Shown here: positions 35,518-43,344 of the stretch, piece after piece
How positions within the stretch are numbered: the stretch's first letter is position 1
How the letters are laid out: every line of letters starts with the position of its first letter
Origin: Pseudomonas sp. URIL14HWK12:I12
Lineage (GTDB): Bacteria > Pseudomonadota > Gammaproteobacteria > Pseudomonadales > Pseudomonadaceae
Assembly (NCBI RefSeq): GCF_003097135.1
Contig: NZ_QEQL01000004.1
Coordinates: 124,001-188,000 of the forward strand
Reading direction: 5' to 3'
DNA length: 64,000 bases
Translations under genes and position numbers: made by a program
The notes under the pieces: generated by a model
Databases searched by the model: none
Told to the model about the DNA's origin: nothing
What the model saw: the letters and a program-made list of their open reading frames with translations, nothing else

Positions 35518-36858
35518 TCAAGGCCCCAGGTTAGCCAGCACCACCAAGGCTGCCATCACCGTGATCGCCCCGCCAATACGGGTGGCGATTTGCGCAAATG
35601 GCAGCAGCTGCATGCGATTGGCTGCCGTCAGAATGGCAATGTCACCTGTACCGCCCAGCCCGCTGTGGCACCCGTTGACGATCGCGGCCTCTACGGGGTA
35701 CATGCCCAGCCGCCGCGCCACCACGAAGCCGGTGCCTACCAGCACCAGCACCGTAGTGACGATGGTCAGCACATTACCCAGGTGAAAGGCTGCCGTCAGT
35801 TCGCTCCAGTGCGTGACCGCAATCGAGTTGGCGAACAGCAAGGGGTAAGTCACGCAGGTGGTGAAGAACTGGAACAGTACGCGCGCACCTTGCTCCAGGC
35901 GCGGCGGGATGGCCTTGAGCAGCTTCAACAGCACCGCCAGCAGCAACATGCACACCGGCCCCGGCAACCCGAACAGCGCATGCAGCAGCACACCTGCCAG
36001 GTACAAGCCAATGGCGCACATCCCGGCAGCAATCACATTCATCACGATCTGGCTGTCGAACGCAGCCTCGACTGCTTCGCCGCCGGGTGCTTCTGCCGCT
36101 TGCTCGGTCACCTGCAGCCGCCCGTTACCGGTCAGCGCTGGGAAACGCCGGCCGAGCAGGTCCAGGGCGCCGCAGGCAGTGATGGCCACCAAGTTGCCTA
36201 GCAGGATGATCGGAAGCAACTGGGCGAGAATCTTGCCTGAATCAAGCCCCAGAATTTCGCCATAGCCCACCGACAGCGGAATGGCGCCCTCGCCCAGCCC
36301 GCCACCCATCACCGGCACGATCACGAAAAAAAGCACCTGGCGCAGCGGCATGCCACAGGCGACACCGACCGCCGCACCGGCAATCAATGCCAGCACCGAC
36401 CCCAGTGCCAGTGGCAGGAAGATCTTGGCAAACCCTTTGATGATCAGGTTGCGGTCCATGGTGAAGATGCTGCCTACCACCACGGCCGACACGAACAGGT
36501 AAATGAAGTTGCTCTGCTTGGTAAAACTGGTCACCGGCGCGATCAGCCCGGCCGGCACCCAGCCCAGGCTCACCAGGTAGGAAGGCAGAAACGCCGAAAC
36601 AATGGCCGCGCCGCCAATCTTGCCCAACAGGGGCAAGCCCTTGCCGATGGCTGCGCAGGTAGCCCCACCCAGGCCGATCACCGCCACCATGATCGGCAGG
36701 TCGGGCTTGAGCTGGTTCATCGCCAGCAACCCGCCGACCAAACCCACCAGCGCTAGGTAGATAGGCAAGGGGATGAAGCTCACGCGGATGTCCATCAACC
36801 GCCATAACAGGGCCGGGCGCTGCCGGGGGGCGGGCGCCAGAGTCGTTTCGCTGTGCAT
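35518..36858 (-). CDS. 2-hydroxycarboxylate transporter family symporter (CitS/MaeN/CimH type)
   Basis: Inner-membrane carrier of 446 residues for 2-hydroxycarboxylates such as citrate, malate or citramalate, usually with sodium or protons. Start at 36858 (MHSETTLAPAP) has ATGAGG at good distance; an ATG four codons upstream lies within that site. About eleven hydrophobic helices; the family re-entrant-loop motif GGGLGEGAIPLSVGY is present, and a second GGxG-type loop, CHSGLGGTGDIAIL, in the C-terminal half. It follows the CitE-like lyase gene by 39 bases on the same strand, so the two are likely one operon controlled by the divergent LysR gene. Confidence 0.85.
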   Translation of the reverse strand: MHSETTLAPAPRQRPALLWRLMDIRVSFIPLPIYLALVGLVGGLLAMNQLKPDLPIMVAVIGLGGATCAAIGKGLPLLGKIGGAAIVSAFLPSYLVSLGWVPAGLIAPVTSFTKQSNFIYLFVSAVVVGSIFTMDRNLIIKGFAKIFLPLALGSVLALIAGAAVGVACGMPLRQVLFFVIVPVMGGGLGEGAIPLSVGYGEILGLDSGKILAQLLPIILLGNLVAITACGALDLLGRRFPALTGNGRLQVTEQAAEAPGGEAVEAAFDSQIVMNVIAAGMCAIGLYLAGVLLHALFGLPGPVCMLLLAVLLKLLKAIPPRLEQGARVLFQFFTTCVTYPLLFANSIAVTHWSELTAAFHLGNVLTIVTTVLVLVGTGFVVARRLGMYPVEAAIVNGCHSGLGGTGDIAILTAANRMQLLPFAQIATRIGGAITVMAALVVLANLGP

Positions 36859-36897
36859 GGTGAACCTCATTTTATTGTTGTAGTGGGTTATGAAGGG

Positions 36898-37743
36898 TCA
36901 GGCCGGCAGCAGGCCAGCGCTGCGGGCCTGTTCGATCACGGCGCGCGCACTGGCAACGAAAGGCCCGTCGACCATATGCCCATCGACCTGGTAGGCCCCC
37001 ACCCCCTCGCGCTCGGCCTGTTCGGCGGCGGCCAGCACCCGTTGGGCCCGGGCGATCTGCGCCTCGCTGGGCTGAAACGCGAGGTTCGCCGCCGCCACCT
37101 GGCTGGGGTGAATGCACGACTTGCCCGTGAACCCCAACCGCCGCGCCTGCTCGGCCTCCTGGCGAAAGCCCTCGGCATCCTGGATCGCTGCCCAGGCGGC
37201 GTCGTAGGCGTGGATACCCGCCTCAGCTGCCGCCAGCCGCACCGCCAGTTGCACCGGCAGCACCACCGTTGGCTGATATCGCTCGATGCCCAGCGGTTCG
37301 AACAGGTCTGCAAAACCCAATTGCAAGCCCATCAACAGCGGGTCGGCGCAGGCGATGTCGGCCGCTAGCCGCAAACCCTTGGGCGATTCGATGGTGGCAA
37401 GAATTCTCACGGGCCGCGGCCAGCGGCGCAGGCGCTCTGCCAGCTCCCGAACCTGGTCGGGGTGCTCTACCTTGGGCAAGTTGATGATATCCAGCGCCAC
37501 ACCAGCCAGCGCCTCCAAATCAGCCTCGTGATGCTCGCTGGCCTGGCCGTTGACCCGCACTACCACGACCTTTCCCGAAGGCTGCAGGCTGGAAAGAAAG
37601 GCACCCAGAGCCGCGCGCGCCTCGCCTTTGCCGGCCGCGGCCACGGCGTCCTCCAGGTCGAAGCTAACGCCGTCTGCGGCCGATGCCAACGCTTTGGAAA
37701 AAAGCGCCGGCCGTGAACCGGGCACGAAAAGTTTGCTGCGCAT
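36898..37743 (-). CDS. HpcH/HpaI-family CoA-ester lyase (CitE-like)
   Basis: Cytoplasmic enzyme of 281 residues that should cleave a beta-hydroxyacyl-CoA such as malyl-CoA or citramalyl-CoA into acetyl-CoA and a 2-oxoacid. Start at 37743 gives MRSKLFVPGSRPALFSKAL, the standard N-terminus; upstream codons run into the promoter region. Visible motifs: FDLEDAV (metal and substrate acid residues), VVRVNG, IINLPKVE, TIESPKGL, and near the end GKSCIHPSQV. No CitD/CitF partners are near, so it is a stand-alone lyase, not citrate lyase. First gene of the minus-strand unit, divergent from the LysR gene and facing a CoA-transferase that could supply its substrate. Confidence 0.85.
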   Translation of the reverse strand: MRSKLFVPGSRPALFSKALASAADGVSFDLEDAVAAAGKGEARAALGAFLSSLQPSGKVVVVRVNGQASEHHEADLEALAGVALDIINLPKVEHPDQVRELAERLRRWPRPVRILATIESPKGLRLAADIACADPLLMGLQLGFADLFEPLGIERYQPTVVLPVQLAVRLAAAEAGIHAYDAAWAAIQDAEGFRQEAEQARRLGFTGKSCIHPSQVAAANLAFQPSEAQIARAQRVLAAAEQAEREGVGAYQVDGHMVDGPFVASARAVIEQARSAGLLPA

Positions 37744-37841
37744 GGCCAATCTCGTTGTTGTGATATGAGGCCATAGTGCAAGGGAGGTAAAACCAACTAA
37801 AGTGCGTATTTCTAGCTTCACAATCCAGTTTTGGTTCACTT

Positions 37842-38735
37842 ATGGACACACGATACCTTGCAAGTTTTCTCGAAGTTGCCCACTCAGGCTCCACTGCCGC
37901 AGCTGCCCGGCGCCTGAACCTCACCCCCACTGCTGTGGCCCAGCGCATCAAGGCGCTGGAGTTGGAAATCGGCGCCACCCTGCTCAGCCGTGCCGGGCGC
38001 AGCATGCAACTCACCGCCGCGGGGGCGGCACTGGTGGGCCCGGCCCAGGAGCTGTTGCAGCGCACACGCGACCTCAAGGCCATTGCCGCCCAAGACACCG
38101 TGGCCGGTGACCTGCGCATCGGCTGTATCAGCTCGGCACTCGGCTACCTGGTGCCCGGCGTATTGGCCACGTTGATCGACAGCTTCGAACACCTGCGCCC
38201 GCACCTGGAGCCGGCATTTTCCGATGCGCTATATCGCAAAGTGCTAAGCGATGAGATCGATGTCGCGCTAATGGTTCGCCCCGCGTTCGAGCTGCCCAAG
38301 GAGTTCGCCTGGCGGCCACTGCGCGACGAGCCTTTCGTGGTGCTGGCCCACGCGCGCTTGGCGAGTCGCCAGGCAGTGCGGGCGCTGCGCGAGGAGCCCT
38401 TCATCCGCTACCACCGGCGCTCGTATGGCGGCCTGCTGGCCGACTGCTGGCTGCTGGAGGCCGGCATCGCGCCGCATGAGCGCTTCGAAATCGATGCCCT
38501 CGACGCCATTGCCGCGCTGGTGCAGGGTGGCCTGGGTGTGTCGCTGGTGCCGCAGTGGCAGCCCTTGCACGCTCAACCGGGCCTGGTTCAGTTGGCGTTG
38601 CCGGGCCCGGGCCTGCAACGGCCGATCGGCCTGCTGTGGCGGCGCAACAGCGCACGCCAGCGGCTGATCGAGGTATTCAGCGAAGTCTTGTTCAACGCCC
38701 TGCCCGAGCAACAATCCATAATTTCTGGAGTATGA
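37842..38735 (+). CDS. LysR-family transcriptional regulator
   Basis: 297 residues. N-terminal winged helix-turn-helix (MDTRYLASFLEVAHSGSTAAAARRLNLTPTAVAQRIKALE) and C-terminal effector domain. It lies in the middle of the catabolic cluster, divergent from the lyase/transporter pair and upstream of the CoA-transferase, so it probably controls both arms in response to the acid or a CoA intermediate. The 98-base divergent region contains AACCAA (37791-37796) and TTGGTT (37831-37836), a possible part of its binding region. Confidence 0.9.
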   Translation: MDTRYLASFLEVAHSGSTAAAARRLNLTPTAVAQRIKALELEIGATLLSRAGRSMQLTAAGAALVGPAQELLQRTRDLKAIAAQDTVAGDLRIGCISSALGYLVPGVLATLIDSFEHLRPHLEPAFSDALYRKVLSDEIDVALMVRPAFELPKEFAWRPLRDEPFVVLAHARLASRQAVRALREEPFIRYHRRSYGGLLADCWLLEAGIAPHERFEIDALDAIAALVQGGLGVSLVPQWQPLHAQPGLVQLALPGPGLQRPIGLLWRRNSARQRLIEVFSEVLFNALPEQQSIISGV

Positions 38736-38830
38736 AGCCACTAAAAAGACATTTTATTCAGCGTTCATCGTTCCCAGAATGGCGTCAACGCCGCCCACTG
38801 CGGCTGCGACAACAACAATGGAGACACACG

Positions 38831-40015
38831 ATGCACACCACCGGCGCTGGCCCTCTGGCAGGCATCACGGTACTGGACCTCAGTGCCTACATCGCAGGCC
38901 CCTACGGCTGCTCGCTTCTGGCCGACCAGGGCGCCCGAGTGATCAAGATCGAACCGCCCAGCGGTGACAACTTGCGTAAATACCCCTCAACACTGGCCAG
39001 TGAAAGCCGCGCCTTTCTCGGCGTAAACCGCAGCAAGCAAGGTGTGGCCCTCGACCTGAAGGCCCCGGGCGGGCGTGAAGCCCTTCTGGCGTTGGTGCGC
39101 CAGGCCGACGTACTGGTGCACAACTTTCGCCCCAGCGTGCCGGCCCGGCTGGGTATCGCGTGGGAACAGCTGCAGGCGGTGAACCCCCGGCTCATCTACT
39201 GCAGCGTCACCGGCTACGGTGAACAGGGCCCGCTCAAAGACAAAGCCGGCTACGACCAGGTGCTGCAGACCATGACCGGCATGTGCAACGCCCAGGCCAA
39301 GCCTGGCGGCGCGCCTGAGATTCTCTATGGGTCGGTGGTGGACTACTATGCCGCGGCGATGGTGGCCAGCGGTGTAGCCGCGGCGCTCTATGAGCGAGAG
39401 CGCACCGGGCTTGGCCAGGAGGTGGGGGTATCGTTGCTGCGCAGCGCCCTGGCCATGCAATCTGCGCGGCTGGTATGGGCTGAGCAGGAGCCGCGCGAAC
39501 TGGACCGGGACATGCGCTCAGGCGGTATCACCGGCCTGCACCCTACCGGCGACGGCTACCTGTACCTTTCGGCCAACACCCCGCACTTCTGGCAGGCGCT
39601 GTGCGAGCTGACCGGCCTGGCTCACCTGGCCAACGACGAACGCTTCGACAGCGTACGCAAGCGCGCACAGAACAAGGACCTGCTGATCCCGCAACTGCAT
39701 CAAGCCTTGCGCCAGCACAGCGCCCTGGAATGGGAGCGGCGCTTCGGTGAAGCGGTGCCTTGTGCCGCAGCCCGCCCGCTGGAGGCGATGTTCGACTTCG
39801 AGCAATGCCAGGCCGAGGCCCTGATCAGCGATTTCGAGCACCCCATAGTGGGCCGTTACCGCGGCTTTACACGTGCCGTCACCTTTGGCCGCACGCCCGG
39901 CCCAGCCCCCTTCGCCGCACCGGTCTTCGGCGCCGACAGCGACCAGGTGCTGGCCGAATACGGTTTCACCGCCCGCCAGCTGGCCACGCTGCGTGCCCAG
40001 GGCGCGCTCGTTTAA
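38831..40015 (+). CDS. Class III CoA-transferase (CaiB/BaiF family)
   Basis: 394-residue CoA-transferase that moves CoA from an acyl-CoA donor to a carboxylic acid. Start at 38831 (MHTTGAGPLAGITVLDLSAYIAGPYG) follows GGAG and gives the family N-terminus; an open frame reaching back to 38555 overlaps the LysR gene and is not used. Motifs: VIKIEPPSGD, GVNRSKQGVALDLK, VTGYGEQGP, and VVDYYAAAMVASGVAAAL with the expected nucleophile Asp at about residue 171. Next to a CitE-like lyase the most economical role is activation of a hydroxy-dicarboxylate with succinyl-CoA or acetyl-CoA. The substrate cannot be read from sequence. Confidence 0.85.
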   Translation: MHTTGAGPLAGITVLDLSAYIAGPYGCSLLADQGARVIKIEPPSGDNLRKYPSTLASESRAFLGVNRSKQGVALDLKAPGGREALLALVRQADVLVHNFRPSVPARLGIAWEQLQAVNPRLIYCSVTGYGEQGPLKDKAGYDQVLQTMTGMCNAQAKPGGAPEILYGSVVDYYAAAMVASGVAAALYERERTGLGQEVGVSLLRSALAMQSARLVWAEQEPRELDRDMRSGGITGLHPTGDGYLYLSANTPHFWQALCELTGLAHLANDERFDSVRKRAQNKDLLIPQLHQALRQHSALEWERRFGEAVPCAAARPLEAMFDFEQCQAEALISDFEHPIVGRYRGFTRAVTFGRTPGPAPFAAPVFGADSDQVLAEYGFTARQLATLRAQGALV

Positions 40016-40056
40016 GTCGCTGTTGTTTCCATAATCACAACAATCAGGAAACCCCC

Positions 40057-41421
40057 ATGCCCAGCTCCCTCGCCGCGCCGCGCAACCTGCGCACGCGCTT
40101 CACCGAAGGCACCATCGGCCTGTTCGAGCGCACCATCCCCGACCCTTTCGTGCTGGCAGTGTTCATCACCCTGTTGGTGGCGATCGCTTCCTGGCTGATC
40201 GCACCACAGGCTTCGCTGGATGCGCTGTTCGGTGGCTGGTACAAAGGCTTTTGCAATATCTTCGGCTTCGCCTTGCAGATCACCCTGGTGCTGGTGCTCG
40301 GCCATGCGCTGGCACACGCGCCCCTGGTGCAGCGCGGCTTCACCCACGTCATCCGCCTTGCGCGCACGCCTAATCAGGCCGCGGCATTGATCTTCCTCTG
40401 CGTGGCTATCACCTCGTTTTTCAATTGGGGCTTCGGCCTGGTGCTGTCGGCGCTGCTGGCGCGGGAAATCGCCAAGCGCCTGCGGGTGGATTTCGCCTGG
40501 ATCGTGGCGGCGGGCTTTTCCGGCTGGGTCGTCTGGGCAGGCGGCTTGTCCAGCTCCATCGTGCTGGCCCAGACCACCCCTGGCAGCCCGATGAACGTGG
40601 TGCAGAAGATCACTGGGCAGGTGCTGGGCATGAGCGAAATGGTGTTCACCCCGTTCAACCTGGTACCGACCGCGTTCATGCTGCTGGTCATGCCCTTCGT
40701 GCTGGCGGCGCTGCGCCCACGTGAGCAGGACATCATCGCCCTGGACCTGGCCCGCCACCCCGACCCCGAGCCCCGCCAACGCCCGCAGGGGCGGCTGAGC
40801 TTTGCCCAATGGCTGGAGCACTCGCCGCTCGGCAGCCTGGCCATGGGCGCACTGGGCATCGGCGTCATGCTCTACGCCGCTGCGGGGCACCTGTCGCTGT
40901 CGGGCGTCAACGGTGTGATCGTGGTGATGTTCACCGTCGGCATCCTGCTGCACGGCAGCCCGCTGGCCTATGCCGATGCGGTCAAGGCCGCCGCGCGCCA
41001 GAGCGGCTCGATGATGCTGCAGTACCCGCTGTACGGCGGGATCATGGGCATCATGGAAGCCAGCGGCTTGCCAGGGGTGATCGCCCAGGGCTTCGTTGCC
41101 ATTTCGACTGCACATACGCTGCCCTTCTGGAGTTACATCTGCTCGCTGCTGGTGACCTTCCTCATTCCCAGTGGCGGCGGCCACTGGGCGGTGCAAGGGC
41201 CGTTCGCGATCCCGGCGGCGGTCACCCTGCATGCTTCGTTGCCGGCCACTACCATGGCAGTGGCCATGGGCGAGCAGGTTTCGAACATGCTCCAGCCTTT
41301 CTGGGCAGCGCCGGTGGTGGCCATGGCGGGCGTGGGCGTGCAACGGGTGCTGGGCTTCACCTTCGTGACCTTTCTGGTGGCCGCCTTTGCGTATGGCGCT
41401 GCCCTGCTGTGGCTGGTGTGA
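40057..41421 (+). CDS. Short-chain fatty acid / acetoacetate transporter, AtoE family
   Basis: Inner-membrane carrier of 454 residues. Start at 40057 (MPSSLAAPRNLRTRFTEGTIGLFERTIPDPFVLAVF); frame extends upstream into the CoA-transferase gene but without family similarity. About twelve helices with the AtoE motifs FERTIPDPF, FFNWGFGLVLSALLARE and LLVTFLIPSGGGHWAVQGP. Second transporter of the cluster; may import a monocarboxylate or export a product. Separated by 41 bases from the CoA-transferase and by 1 base from the amidohydrolase, so one operon. Confidence 0.82.
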   Translation: MPSSLAAPRNLRTRFTEGTIGLFERTIPDPFVLAVFITLLVAIASWLIAPQASLDALFGGWYKGFCNIFGFALQITLVLVLGHALAHAPLVQRGFTHVIRLARTPNQAAALIFLCVAITSFFNWGFGLVLSALLAREIAKRLRVDFAWIVAAGFSGWVVWAGGLSSSIVLAQTTPGSPMNVVQKITGQVLGMSEMVFTPFNLVPTAFMLLVMPFVLAALRPREQDIIALDLARHPDPEPRQRPQGRLSFAQWLEHSPLGSLAMGALGIGVMLYAAAGHLSLSGVNGVIVVMFTVGILLHGSPLAYADAVKAAARQSGSMMLQYPLYGGIMGIMEASGLPGVIAQGFVAISTAHTLPFWSYICSLLVTFLIPSGGGHWAVQGPFAIPAAVTLHASLPATTMAVAMGEQVSNMLQPFWAAPVVAMAGVGVQRVLGFTFVTFLVAAFAYGAALLWLV

Positions 41422-41422
41422 C

Positions 41423-42232
41423 ATGAATAACGCCTGCGACGCCCATATCCATGTGATCGACCCACGCTTTGCCGTCGCCGATGGCTCCACCCCTGCCCCC
41501 GGCCGCACCCTGGCCGACTGGCAGCGCATGGCTGGCCCTTTGGGCCTGAGCCGCGCGGTAGTGGTGCAGGCCAAGGTGCATGGCACCGACCCTGCGTGCC
41601 TGCTCGACGCGCTTGCCCAGCTACAAGGCCGCGGCCGCGGCATTGCGGTAGCAGATACGTCTGTCAGCGACGCCCAGTTGCAACGGTGGCACGCAGCCGG
41701 CGTACGCGGGCTGCGCTTCAGCCTGTGGAACCCGGCCGATGCGGTGGTCAGCCTGGCGATGATCGAACCCTTGGCCCAGCGCATTGCCGAGCTGGGCTGG
41801 CACGCCCAGCTGCACATGAGCGCTGAGCAGATCCTCGAAGCCCAAGGCGTGATTCGCCGGCTGCCGGTGCCCGTGGTGTTCGACCACCTGGGCCGCCTGC
41901 CACCGGCGGCGGGCACCGCTCATCCAGCGTTTGGCTTCATCGCCGAGCGCCTGGCTGCTGGGCAGGCCTGGGTGAAACTCAGTGGCGCCTACCTCAACAC
42001 CCGGATCGGTGCCCCAGCCTACCCAGACGCCAGCGACGTGGCGTGCGCCTACCTGAGCATCGCCCCCGAGCGGCTGGTGTGGGGCAGCGACTGGCCGCAC
42101 GTCACCGAAGCCGAGCACCCGCCGAGCGATGCCGGCCTGCGCGCCCTGCTCGATCACTGGACGCAAAGCGCCGCGCTCACCCGCCAGGTGTTGGTCGACA
42201 ACCCGGCGCGGCTCTACGGCTGGCCGCTGTAG
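41423..42232 (+). CDS. Amidohydrolase-2 family lactonase-like hydrolase
   Basis: 269 residues, TIM-barrel metal hydrolase of the group holding 2-pyrone-4,6-dicarboxylate lactonase and sugar lactonases. Visible: metal-binding CDAHIHVIDPRF at the N-terminus, VFDHLGRLPP in the middle, WVKLSGAYLNTR and the C-terminal catalytic WGSDWPHVTE. Start chosen at 41423 because it begins directly with that motif, 1 base after the AtoE stop. It could open a lactone so that the acid enters the CoA-transferase/lyase route. The last 19 bases overlap the convergent HxlR gene. Confidence 0.8.
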   Translation: MNNACDAHIHVIDPRFAVADGSTPAPGRTLADWQRMAGPLGLSRAVVVQAKVHGTDPACLLDALAQLQGRGRGIAVADTSVSDAQLQRWHAAGVRGLRFSLWNPADAVVSLAMIEPLAQRIAELGWHAQLHMSAEQILEAQGVIRRLPVPVVFDHLGRLPPAAGTAHPAFGFIAERLAAGQAWVKLSGAYLNTRIGAPAYPDASDVACAYLSIAPERLVWGSDWPHVTEAEHPPSDAGLRALLDHWTQSAALTRQVLVDNPARLYGWPL

Positions 42233-42588
42233 GCTCGGCGTGCGCGGCAGATGGCACCGTGGTGGGTATCGGCCCAGCCGATCAGTTGGCGCATCGGTAC
42301 CAGGAACGATTCACCCAAGGGGGTGAGGCGGTATTCGACCCGTGGCGGCACCTGCGGGTAGACCTTGCGTACCACGAACCCATCCTGTTCGAGCCGGCGC
42401 AAGGTGCGGGAAAGCATCTGCCGGGAGATGTCGGCGATCTCCCGGCCCAGTTCGTTGAAGCGCACCACACGCCCGTCAAGCGCCTCCATGACCAGCAGGC
42501 TCCACTGGTCACCGATCCGGTCCAACACATCACGGATCGGGCAGGGTTGGTCGAACTCGACGGCAAGGCCGGCTGGTTCGTCGTTCAT
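42214..42588 (-). CDS. HxlR-family regulator
   Basis: 124-residue winged-helix regulator of the HxlR/DUF24 family, many of which sense electrophiles or oxidants through cysteine. Start at 42588 (MNDEPAGLAVEFDQPCPIRDVLDRIGDQWSLLVM) shows the typical N-terminus with a single conserved-position cysteine in QPCPIRDVL; a second cysteine lies near the C-terminus. Divergent from an NAD(P)-binding oxidoreductase gene, the usual target arrangement. Confidence 0.88.
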   Translation of the reverse strand: MNDEPAGLAVEFDQPCPIRDVLDRIGDQWSLLVMEALDGRVVRFNELGREIADISRQMLSRTLRRLEQDGFVVRKVYPQVPPRVEYRLTPLGESFLVPMRQLIGWADTHHGAICRARRAYSGQP

Positions 42589-42669
42589 GTTGAAAACCTC
42601 CGAGGCAGTCACTGCGCGCTGACCGAGTCTCGTTAGATTGACTTCTTGTGCGCGGCGAGGCAGCACCGT

Positions 42670-42690
42670 ACCTTTATCGGCCTCAAAGGT
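42670..42690. promoter_or_regulatory. Putative HxlR operator
   Basis: ACCTTT (42670-42675) and AAAGGT (42685-42690) form an inverted repeat with a 9-base spacer, framed by GTA and TAC. It lies between the divergent HxlR and oxidoreductase genes, 45 bases before the latter's ATG. Position and symmetry fit an HxlR dimer site. Confidence 0.45.
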
Positions 42691-42735
42691 CTACTTTTCA
42701 TACCTGATCCATAAACTGCACCCAAGGAGTTCTGC

Positions 42736-43344
42736 ATGCCTCGTATTGCCTTGATTGGCGCCTCTGGCCAAGTGGGCTCGCGCCTTCTCGCCGAGCTTTC
42801 CAAACGCGGCCACAACGTGACCGCCATCGCCCGCCACCCGGAACGCATACAGCCCCTGCCCAACGTGACGGCCGTGGCCGGCGACGCCAACGACAGCGAG
42901 AAACTGCAACAGCTGATCGCCGGCCACGACCTGGTCATCAGCTCGGTGCACTTCACCGCCAGCCAGCCGGCACAGCTGCTGGCCGACGTGCGAGCAAGTG
43001 GGGTGCCTCGCTACCTGGTGGTGGGCGGCGCCGGCAGCCTGCTCGCAGGCGGCAAGCGCCTGATCGAATCACCCCAGTTCCCTGCCCAGTACCTGGCCGA
43101 GGCCACCGCCGGGGCAGCGTTTCTCGACCTGCTGCGCCAGGAAAGCCAGCTGGACTGGACGTTCTTGTCACCCTCGGCAGAGTTCTTCGCCGGTCAACGC
43201 ACCGGGCAATTCCGCCTTGGGCGAGACGAGCTGCTGGTGGGCCCCGAAGGCAGCCGGATTTCGTTCGAGGACTACGCGGTGGCCATGGTCGACGAGATCG
43301 AACACCCACGCCATTCGCGGCAGCGCTTCACCGTCGGCTACTGA
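42736..43344 (+). CDS. NAD(P)-binding oxidoreductase (NmrA/SDR-atypical)
   Basis: 202 residues with an N-terminal Rossmann motif IALIGASGQVGSRLLAELSKRGHNVTAIAR. Members of this atypical SDR group include quinone or flavin reductases and NmrA-like sensors; no catalytic YxxxK is evident. AAGGAG precedes the ATG. Regulated most likely by the divergent HxlR protein. The 3' end overlaps the convergent histidine kinase gene by 7 bases. Confidence 0.8.
   Translation: MPRIALIGASGQVGSRLLAELSKRGHNVTAIARHPERIQPLPNVTAVAGDANDSEKLQQLIAGHDLVISSVHFTASQPAQLLADVRASGVPRYLVVGGAGSLLAGGKRLIESPQFPAQYLAEATAGAAFLDLLRQESQLDWTFLSPSAEFFAGQRTGQFRLGRDELLVGPEGSRISFEDYAVAMVDEIEHPRHSRQRFTVGY

Noticed and set aside
37791..37836. 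AACCAA...TTGGTT as a firm LysR box
   Set aside because: The arms are 34 bases apart and lack the T-N11-A layout; not strong enough for a separate feature.
38555..38830. Upstream extension of the CoA-transferase
   Set aside because: It lies inside the LysR gene in another frame; family similarity and the ribosome site begin at 38831.
40012..41916. 634-codon open frame on the minus strand opposite atoE and the amidohydrolase gene
   Set aside because: Composition is unlike protein (long runs rich in Gln, His and Arg), and both plus-strand genes have clear families and start signals.
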